DNA from: Lonicera japonica
Lineage: Eukaryota > Streptophyta > Magnoliopsida > Dipsacales > Caprifoliaceae
Direction of reading: 5' to 3'
Assembly: GCA_021464415.1 (NCBI GenBank)
Contig: JAKCWG010000407.1
Location: forward strand, 62,001-126,000
DNA: 64,000 nucleotides
The notes beneath the pieces were generated by a model. It saw only the letters and a program-made list of their open reading frames with translations. It was not told the DNA's origin and did no database searches. Made by a program: the position numbers and the translations under genes. Shown here piece after piece: positions 55,613 through 64,000 of this stretch. Every line of letters begins with the position of its first letter. The first letter of the stretch is position 1.

Positions 55613-57404
55613 ACTAAAATTTACCTCCAACAAAGACAATGTAAAGAGTTAAATTATATAATTCATAACTATTATACAAGTTTGTGAGAAAATAAGTAGT
55701 AACTTTGATAAAAAAAAAAAAAAAAAAAGACTTGGATAATACTCCAACCTTTATTCCCTTATCCACAACTAACAACTTCTGAATTCATACGTTGGTAGTG
55801 GAGTAGTGGAGATCTGTACAATCCTGTACAGGTCCGTGTGATTTAGCATGATCCTCTTCACACACTCCTCATGCCTTCTCCACATGCAGAGGCACGTGCA
55901 CCATTTTCTTGTTGATCTCAACCTCGGTTAGCCCTCCTCGGCACATTTGGTCGCTCCTATCTTGGTGTATCATGTTAGGTTTATATTTTTAGTGGCTTAA
56001 TCCTGATATCAAGAATATTTTTTCTGTTGTAATTGTTTGAGTCGAATTGAAGATTTGAAGACGAGACAATTAACGGAAACTCACTGAACTTACCGGATGT
56101 ATTGTACATAATTCAAGACCTAAGGTAAGTTGAGTATATGGTTTGATTCAAAATATAGGTGGTGGTCGAGCTTAAAATTCATATTTAAAAGTCTTTTGAG
56201 TCAAATTTATTTTTAAGTATTTTTACTGAGTTTTATCATAATACGAAAAAGTCCAGTCAACAAAAATTATTAAGGAAACTTATTTTTTTCATGTCTACGA
56301 TGCTCCATAAAGTTATTTATGAAATTTGAGTCGAATTGATGCCCAAACGAATTTAATACGGCGAAATAAAAGTAAAATATAAATAAATAAATAAATAAAT
56401 AAATTTTAATTAAATGATTTTAATTAAATAAAAGAAAAAGGAAAGTTTGAAAAGTCAAACCTTTCAAATTAAAACTTGCGCAGGCATTCATTCATGTGGG
56501 GCAAGCCTCATTTAAGCATTGCCACGTGAACTTGGAATTTAAAAAGGCTGCCGAGCACTTTAAAGGGTGGACCGGTACACCTCTTGCTAATGTGTACCGG
56601 CTCCGGGGTATAAGTTGGCTAATAGAATTGAAATCTAAAATTGTGTACCGGTATACATAATACCTTTTGTACCAGCTCGGCTCGTATTTTTATCTTAAAT
56701 TTTTTTTAATGTATTTTAAAAAGGATTTTAATTCTATATTTTTCATATAAAAATAATTATTGATTTGGATAAAAAATATATGATTTTAGAAAGCTTTTTG
56801 AGAGAAAAAATTCAAATGCTGGAATCAATTTTTGAGAGTTTTAAAACAACATATAAGTTTTGTTCACATGCCATAGGAGATCATATTGTTCATTTTAAGA
56901 ATTAGGGTTCTAAACTTTCACGGTCTTGTGGGAGTGTCTTTGGTTGCAATTAGAGACGGGGTGAGTGAAGTGGCTAACGCGCGATAAAGGAGATCGCAGA
57001 CGGGAGTGAAAGATTGTGATCAAGTGCATGGAAGATGGCGACAGTAAGTCGGAATAGCGGGAAGCGCTACGCCAAGCCAGCTGCGATTGAATTCTAAGTT
57101 CAAGGAATTGATGGGACTGTTGCGTAAATTGTATGGAAACAATTTTTGTAAGTTTTCGAGTCTGTAATTCCATTTTAATCATAGTAAAGCTGTTGGTTAG
57201 TACCGATGCAAGTAGAGATACCTCATAATTCCTGGTATTGTGTGATTGCTTGATTGAATTTTTTTTTTAAATGATTGCTTGATTGATTTAGTTGCTACAA
57301 AATACAACACGACTTTCGACAATAAAATTTATTAGACCTAGGGATTTAATTCCACTTATCAAATCTCAATTTGTTTATGATAAAGACCCTAAAATCAACT
57401 TAGG
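55613..57404. other. Intergenic DNA
   Basis: An A-run is at about 55711-55728 and an (AAAT)n microsatellite at about 56380-56403. At 56565-56690 GTGTACCGGT-type words recall those in the E2 LTR (15750-15840). The frame at 56910-57182 (- strand) has no recognisable domain. Confidence 0.5.
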
Positions 57405-57909
57405 TGGAAACACCTCATTTTACGATCTCCGCAAGAATCCCGAACTCTAGAAAAACGAAAATGCATGCACGCACGAGCATTTCAAGATGCATACATATTG
57501 TTTACATGTGATACAAGTTAAAGAAGAAAGCCGAAAAGGCACTCGGACGAGAAGTTACGAGAATTACCGGAAACTGCCGGAACCAAAAACCATCAAAACT
57601 CTTGAAAAATTATGAAATTTGAGTTCCTCATTTCTGATCTTCCTCAAACTTTGAGGGTTGTTATACATTCCACAAGGAGAAAACATATTAAAAATTCAAC
57701 TCAATCCAACGATGATATTTGGTTATAAATAAGGATTGTCTGGGAATTAAATAAACGGGGAGTTTACTTCGGGTAATTGAAAGATGACCTTACTGAAGTC
57801 CAAATGAGCTCAAATTTTGTCAGTAGTCAGGGTATATATTGGGGAATAACATATTAAAAAATAAGATCAATCTGATAAGTCATTTGATGGAAATTACAAA
57901 ACTGCCTGC

Positions 57910-59936
57910 TATGAGAACCCGCATTCTCGATGTCCGAGGGTTCTCGTGGGCGGCGATTCCATTGTTCCTTTGAAAATCGATTTTCAAAGAATAAGAGTCA
58001 TCAATTTGTTTTACTAAACAAACAAAAAAAATTTATATGTAAAAGAGACGTATTTATGGACTAAATATCCTCTTATACACAATATATGCGAAACTAGTTG
58101 ATTCGAAGGTTCGGAATTAAAGTTACGAATTGGGAAGGTGTTAGGCACCCAATTTGCCCTTTCGGCCTCTTGAGTAGGATGCTGTGTTATAATTCAGTTC
58201 TTGCATGCTATTGCTATTACTTTACAGCTTTTCTCGTGCTTGCCTTAGAAATCAGGATTTAGGGTTGGGACTAAAACGATGTGTTTCCTAGTTCGCCCAT
58301 GATTTTAAAAATAAGTGGTGGTGTGTGATTTGAAAAGATAATTTAAGAATAAATAAATGCAATGAAACAAGTGATTTTGTAAAGTATTGCGCTTTTCGGA
58401 AACTGATTCAATGTGGAATCTTTACTCGATATGATATGAGGGAGTGTTACCAATCGTGTACCATAGTTTATTGATTAAACAAGTATAGATGGCACTAGTG
58501 CTCTCATCATCGAGTAATTATCACATATACACCGCATCTATGAGTTAGATTGAATATATAAGCGGATTATAGATTACTTCGTATAACAATACCGCTAATC
58601 CGGGCTTTTGAAAAGTAAAAAAGTAATAATACTATTTTAAAATTAGATTAGGGTTTTATTATACGCCTTTAGATTTTGAAAAAACAATTTGAAAAGAGGT
58701 TTTGAAAAGCTATCAAGTGATAGAAATTATGCAGACAAGAATATGAATTATAAAACTAAGAATCAATAAAAGAAGAGAGAGAAAATTAATTCCTGAGCCT
58801 CCTTAGAGGGAGAGAATAAGGGTCTTTTGGTGTGTACCACGAAATCCCTTTAATTGTTGATGAATGGAGGGGGGGTCTATTTATAGTTGAAAAAAAATAC
58901 TTTGAGAGCAAGAAAAGATATCGCAACTAGGAATCTTGGAGCATATTCGCGAAACCTTTCCACCGTTGGATCATCATGATTTTTGGATATGTGTCGGAAT
59001 ATAGAAGTCTTCTAGATTGTGTAAAAATTTCAGGTTGATCAGATATGAAAAGGTCTCCTTTTGTTCTGATTGGTACGAAGAGTTTGTTTCCGCGTAGGAA
59101 AGGTTCTTGTTGTAGACAAGGTCCCTTGTTTGCACAACATGTCAGGTTATCACTGTTGGATCATGTTGAATTTTGGATATATCTTGAAAAGATAGTATTT
59201 TAGACACTGTAAAAATTTCAGGATGATCGGAGTTCGGGAAGGACTCGGTCTCCCTCGAATTAGTACAATGAGTGTTGTTCCCGCATAGGAAACGTACTTG
59301 TGTACAACAACCTCGAAAATTGAACTTCTAGCCATTGGATTATGCTGAATTTTGGATATGTTTTCCCTAAAAATGTTTTCTAGCTTGTACCCAAATTTGA
59401 GGTCGATCCGAATTTGAGAAGGCCAATATTTATTTTAATTTACTCCGAAGGACATTTCGACTAGAATTGCAAGGTAGACAAATTGATTCTTGAGAATCCC
59501 ATGTCCGACAAAGCTGAAATTTTAATATGTTCTTCCTCATGATAATAATTATCTACTGACCACATTTCAAACCATTTTAACTTCAATAAGACCTCCATTT
59601 GATCACTCGAAACAAACTCATGATTTTCTGAATTTTCGGAGATCCGACAATCGGATTGAGATGATTTTTGGGTATGCTAATCCTCATTGGTAATGTCTAA
59701 CAATTGTCAAAGTTTGAGGATGATCAGAAATGCATAACAAGTTTCTAGGATTTTGGACAGTTTCGGTTCCGGCAATTTTCGATAATCCTGTAACTTCTCA
59801 TCCGAGTCCTTTGGCTTTCTTCTTTAACTTGTATCACATGTACATAATATATGCATCTAGGAATGCTCGTGCATTCATGCGTACTTATTTTTTAGAGTTC
59901 GGGATTCTTGCGGGGGTCACAAAATGAGGTGTTACA
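57910..59936 (-). repeat. Solo LTR of an Ogre-like element, inserted in the E6 LTR
   Basis: On the - strand it begins TGTAACACCTCATTTTGTGA and ends GGGTTCTCA(TA), like the E3 LTR ends. A TATAAATAGA box is at 58876-58885 on the - strand. CCTGC at 57905-57909 and 59937-59941 is a likely target duplication. No internal region is present on either side. Its start is an inverted copy of 57405-57600. Confidence 0.75.
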
Positions 59937-60067
59937 CCTGCGAACAAATACCCCAAAAGGTGTGTCTAGGCAAAACAAGGTGTGTGTGTCATCCAGACAC
60001 TCCCCTTGAGGTGTGTGTTGTCCAAACACACCCTTGTGTATGTCGTGGATACAAGCCTAAGGGCTTG

Positions 60068-60513
60068 TGTCTGCGGACAAACTCGTCATAGCCATTTTTT
60101 TTGTTTTTTTACGTTTTGATATTTTCCCACATCCTAAAATCATGAAATTTTGTGGAGCGCTAGAAAATGATACTGGGAATAACATACTAAAAAATCAGTT
60201 TGATCCGACAGTCGGATCTTTGGGAATTCAAAAACCTAAGAATTCAGTTCGGGAAATCAAACGGAATCCTGATCCCCATGTCCAAAAATTCAGATATAGA
60301 TTGGATAGTACTAAATAATAACAAAAAATATTTAAAAATCATACATTCGATATTTTATTGGCCAAAATTGTAAAAACTATCACACATCACATTAGGAGTT
60401 TGTCTGCGGAGACGAACCAAGGTGTTTGTCCGCAGACACAAGCTCTAATAGCTTTGTCCATAAGACAAAAGGTACCTTATGTCCGCGGGCCACGCCCTTT
60501 GTCTACGGACAAA
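60068..60513 (+). promoter_or_regulatory. TGTC-N4-GACA palindromes in the E6 LTR
   Basis: TGTCTGCGGACA is at 60068-60079, TGTCCGCAGACA at 60427-60438 and TTTGTCTACGGACAAA at 60498-60513, with degraded versions between them. They lie upstream of AT-rich TATA-like sequence (about 60530-60555), in the same place as the palindromes of E3. Confidence 0.5.
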
Positions 60514-62340
60514 CACTTTTAGGCCTAGCTTATTAATTATTCTATAGTTATTAAATACACCTGCATTGACCACATTTGAAGCATCAGACTGTTCTGGAAT
60601 TTAGGGAACAGTGTCCTAAAATAGTATTCTACTATTTTTGAGGCTCTCATTTATTTTTTATATCATTCCGGCTTTTTTTGTATCTGTCTTTATTTTATCA
60701 GTTATTATTGATCAATTGCATGTAAAAATGTTGTTTATCTCAAAATCAGTCAGATTTCATATTTAAACCATCTTTTCAAAACCAGAGGCGTAGAATGAGA
60801 TGTAACCATTTTTTAAACATATTTTTATCAGTTAATTTTATAAAAATTCTCGATTCTATCAGTCTCGATTTACAAAAGAATTAATACGTGTCTGTCAAAT
60901 TGTTAAACTTTGATACAATATTGACGAACGAATCTCGATGATTGCCAGATATCTGATTCAAAATCGAATTAGCTTCCGAAAAGCCTTAAATCTTTCCAAA
61001 AGCACTTGTTTTGCTATCATTATAAAGATAATTTTTTGAAATCACATACACACCGATTTCTAAAATCGAACGGTGAATTACGAAGCACATACTTTTCATC
61101 CCCACCCCAAAATCTCGTTTTCCTAAAATTATAGACCGATATGCGATAACATCAATAAGCAAACGAATGTTCGATTATAATTCCATGCATATCCTACTTA
61201 GAGACAAAAAAGGCGAATTGGGTGCCTAACACCTTCCCGATTCGTAACTTAATTCCCGAACATTCGAATCAATTGGTTTCGCATTAATTGTGATTAAGAA
61301 GTCATTTAATTCATAAATATTCCTCTTTTATACAGACTTTTGTTTGTTTAGTAAAACAAATTGGCGACTATGATTCCTTTGCAAACTGTTACCTTTTCTT
61401 TATAATAAAATGAACCATTTTCCAAATTAAACCATTACCTTTCCTTTTTCGGCCTTAGTCTTAGGATAGCATAGATATGATTTAATTGGATGCCCTATTT
61501 ACCTTTTCTTGTTGCTAATTATTGTTTGAGAAAAATCTTTTCATATATAAAAATTAAAAGTACTTGAACAAACCCTAAAGCGCTCTTTATAATGAACTGC
61601 CATAATTGTTATTTTGCACGCACGCACTATCATCATGCATTATCGCGAGCTTGAAATTACCTCATTTAACCTGAAAATACTGCTTAGTGAGTAGGGAGTT
61701 GGCTCGTCTGGGTCAACATAAACCGAAAACTCTTATTTCCATTCTCCTTGGCCATGTACCAACCGAGGTATATCAAGTGACGAGAACACTCACGTACCCG
61801 GGATGTATATCAAAAGATTCTTGCACGTACTCGCTCTTGGGGTATATAGCAAGACCGAGCCAAATAGGATGCGTAAGCTTAAAACACATAAATTTCTGTA
61901 TGTTTTCTTGACCATCAGTCATGAAATTAGTGAACAAAAGGCCTTGTCATATATACCAACTCTTGATTTGGCAAATATGGTTGATAGCTGTCCAACCCCG
62001 CCCATAGAAATTCCTCACTGACAATCATTAGTGAGAATTTTTCTGTTACTATTTTCATGAAAAAAACTCTAAGAGGAGAGAATTTTAAATTTTCAAAATG
62101 TTTTCTAAAATATTTTTCAAAAAATGAGTCTTTTCAAAAACAAGTTTCTAAAAATAATTTTCAAAACCGGAAGGTTATAAGGGCACCCGAATGTATATTC
62201 CTACCCTATACATATTCACGGGTTCTCAAGTTGTTGCTGCTGGTTTGTTTCGTTTTTTTGAGCACCAAAAACTGTTTTCCATTTGCATTTTCTCGTCATA
62301 CTCTTTTTCGAGAATTACGCAATCAATTGGCATGAAAGTA

Positions 62341-62905
62341 TCATTTATCTAGAAAAGTCCCATCGCCCTTATCAAAAGTTGTCACTTATAATTTACATTT
62401 ACGAAATTGAAAATTTGAAAAATTGAATCTAAAACTATAAAAATCCCTAAAAATATCCCTTTATTCTAGCAATGACTATATTTAAGGTTTATGATAAATT
62501 TAAATCCAAAAGTCAAGAAAAGATAAGATGAAAAAATATAATATATATAGTAATTATCCACCCTGGGCCAATTACTAATTTTTTTAAAAGAGTGGGTTAA
62601 AAGCAAAACAAGTTAAATTCTCTGGGCTAAAACCAAAAAGCACCCCCCCCCCCCCCAAAAAAAAAAATTAAAAAAAAAATTCCTTTGCTTTCACACATAG
62701 GCATCCAAAATAATAATTATGAATTTGGATAACTGAATTTGTTGTTATCATTGCACCCGGGTTGAGCCCCCTTCTCAAACCAAGCAAACAGGCCAAGTCC
62801 ACTATTCTGTGCACATAGTAACAATATTGTTCACAACTTAAATACCTTAATTTGACCACATTTGTATGATTTAATCATAAATGATCTCGTTACTTTATAG
62901 TGACA
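62341..62905. other. AT-rich intergenic DNA
   Basis: No gene is seen. A C-run followed by an A-run lies at about 62643-62667. Confidence 0.55.
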
Positions 62906-63676
62906 CTAGGGTATACCCGTGCCTTCCGGCACGGTGAAATAAAAAAAAATATGATAATAGGTTAAAAAAATTAACGTGTGACAAATTTAAATCAACAAAA
63001 TCATCAGTTTATTTTGAACCCATTGTCTAGTCTAGTCTATTTTAACGTTGTGAACAACTGAAACGGAAGTTCAATATATCTTCATGCTGAAAAAACTAAA
63101 AAAAATATACCGGATTGGACGGGGCTGAGAAGAGCTTGCTGCTTGCTGTCTACTTCGCGAGCTTTCACTGCCGGGCATCATTAAAGTCTACGATTTTTTA
63201 ACCCCCGACTTGTTTTTAATTTTTAAAGAGTCTTTTTATCATAATTCAACACGTAACGTATGTCCTGAAAATGATAGATTGAGATGACAATAATGTACTA
63301 ACACATAACATACGTCCTTAATGTTACACAATATTTTTTTCTTATTTTTTTTGGCATAATTATATAGTTATGATGGATCTTGTTTAATTGATCTTGATTA
63401 GTATATTTTTAAATATTAAATTTTTTATTAAATTTTGAATTTTTTTTTTAAGTTGTGGCATTTTTAATGTAGACAAAATTATTAGTATGTGAGAGTTTAT
63501 TGTGTGTATGTTATTGGTTTAAGTGTTTAATTTTGATGTGACATCTTAATGTGTGTTTATAAAACTCATTCAGTGGTGTAAAATTAATGCACACCATAAC
63601 ATGTATATTTTTAACCATTAGATTCTTATTATTTTTTGAAAAAAAAATTAGTCAAAGATGGTGTTTTATATATAGA
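62906..63676 (-). mobile_element. Non-autonomous Helitron, 771 bp
   Basis: On the - strand it starts TCTATATATAAAAC (63676) and ends with the hairpin CCGTGCCGGAAGGCACGG, then GTATACC and CTAG (62909-62906). It sits between A (62905) and T (63677), the Helitron insertion rule. It has no ORF, so it depends on a Rep/helicase supplied elsewhere. Confidence 0.85.
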
Positions 63677-64000
63677 TATAATAATCACACGGAACGGTGA
63701 AATAAAAAAAAAATAATAAGATAAAGAAAATTAACGTGTGACGAATTTAAATCAATAAAATCAATCAGTCTATTTTTAGCCCATTGTTTAGTTTAATCTA
63801 ACGTTGTGAATAATTGAAACGTAAGTTCAATATATCCTCATGATAAAAAAATTAAAGTATACCGGATTGGACCGGCTTGTTTTTTATTTTTTGAAGAGTC
63901 TTTTAATCATAATTCAACCACATAACATGCGTCCTAAAAATGACAGATTGAGATGACAAATAATGTACGAACACATAACGTGAGTCCTTTATTATATAGT
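63677..64000 (-). mobile_element. Second, partial Helitron copy of the same family
   Basis: From 63693 it repeats the first copy from about 62931 (GGTGAAATAAAA..., then GAAACGTAAGTTCAATATAT and TACCGGATTGGACC) with moderate divergence. The 3' hairpin is degraded and the copy leaves the window. Confidence 0.75.

Larger units (their letters stand above)
57405..62340 (+). mobile_element. E6: Ogre-like relic (5' LTR and leader), split by a solo LTR
   Basis: An LTR starts near 57405 (TGGAAACACCTCATTTT). It is interrupted after 57909 by an opposite-strand LTR, resumes at 59937, and continues past GGGTGCCTAACACCTTCCCG at about 61220. The sequence at 61680-61880 is similar to the reverse complement of the E3 leader (32500-32700). 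It is therefore the 5' end of an E3-like element on the + strand. No gag or pol remains; the relic fades out near 62340. The LTR end and primer site could not be fixed. Confidence 0.6.

Noticed and set aside
55711..55728. A-run as the tail of a SINE or LINE
   Set aside because: No A/B boxes, reverse transcriptase remnant or target duplication lies upstream.
57405..59940. A Mutator-like DNA transposon with long inverted ends
   Set aside because: The inverted arms carry LTR-type ends (TGTAACACC, TTCTCA), a TATA box and the AAGGTGTTAGGCACCC block of Ogre-like LTRs, and no transposase is present.

Overview
This window looks like repeat-rich nuclear DNA of a flowering plant, probably a eudicot: AT-rich, no convincing host gene, and almost entirely LTR retrotransposons of the Ty3/gypsy superfamily (Athila, Tekay-like and Tat/Ogre types) plus a Helitron. 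There are no bacterial or organellar features. The species cannot be named from the sequence.

Layout. A nest of four elements fills 1-39106. E1 is a complete Athila-type element (424-11664, + strand, 1333-bp LTRs, TSD ATGGC). It sits inside the 5' LTR of E2, a Tekay-like element with long LTRs and a 3.2-kb interior without ORFs (1-17985, + strand). E2 in turn borders, and probably lies within, E3 (17986-34451, - strand), a Tat/Ogre-type element. E3 is inserted in the reverse transcriptase region of E4 (34452-39106, - strand), a decayed Tat element. After 1.3 kb of AT-rich DNA comes E5 (40442-52540, - strand), a complete and apparently very young Tat element with near-identical LTRs, TSD CTTAT, intact gag-protease and pol frames, and a spliced antisense gene. 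To the right are a decayed LTR related to that of E4 (54695-55612) and E6, an old Ogre-like relic on the + strand. The LTR of E6 is split by an oppositely oriented solo LTR of the same broad family (57910-59936). A 771-bp Helitron (62906-63676) follows, abutting a second partial copy at the window edge.

How the parts work together. The sense genes supply Gag, protease, reverse transcriptase, RNase H (two types in the Tat elements) and integrase. In E5, gag-protease and pol share one frame and are separated by one TAG in a tobamovirus-like leaky context; the same 12 bases survive in the diverged E4. Both Tat elements that retain the pol-to-3'-LTR segment carry genes on the opposite strand there. 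E3 has a plant-mobile-domain gene with introns and a DUF7745-like gene. E5 has a 770-residue gypsy-type-transposon-domain protein encoded in three exons and a separate 73-codon ORF. In E3 the LTR promoter and both antisense promoters carry the same 12-14-bp palindrome (TGTC GCGC GACA) just upstream of a TATA box, which suggests coordinated control of sense and antisense units. E1 shows a parallel: a two-motif cassette of its LTR recurs with the same spacing upstream of its env-position ORF.

Most breaks in E1 and E3 are single nonsense codons of the kind produced by C-to-T (or G-to-A) transitions, as expected for methylated, silenced elements.
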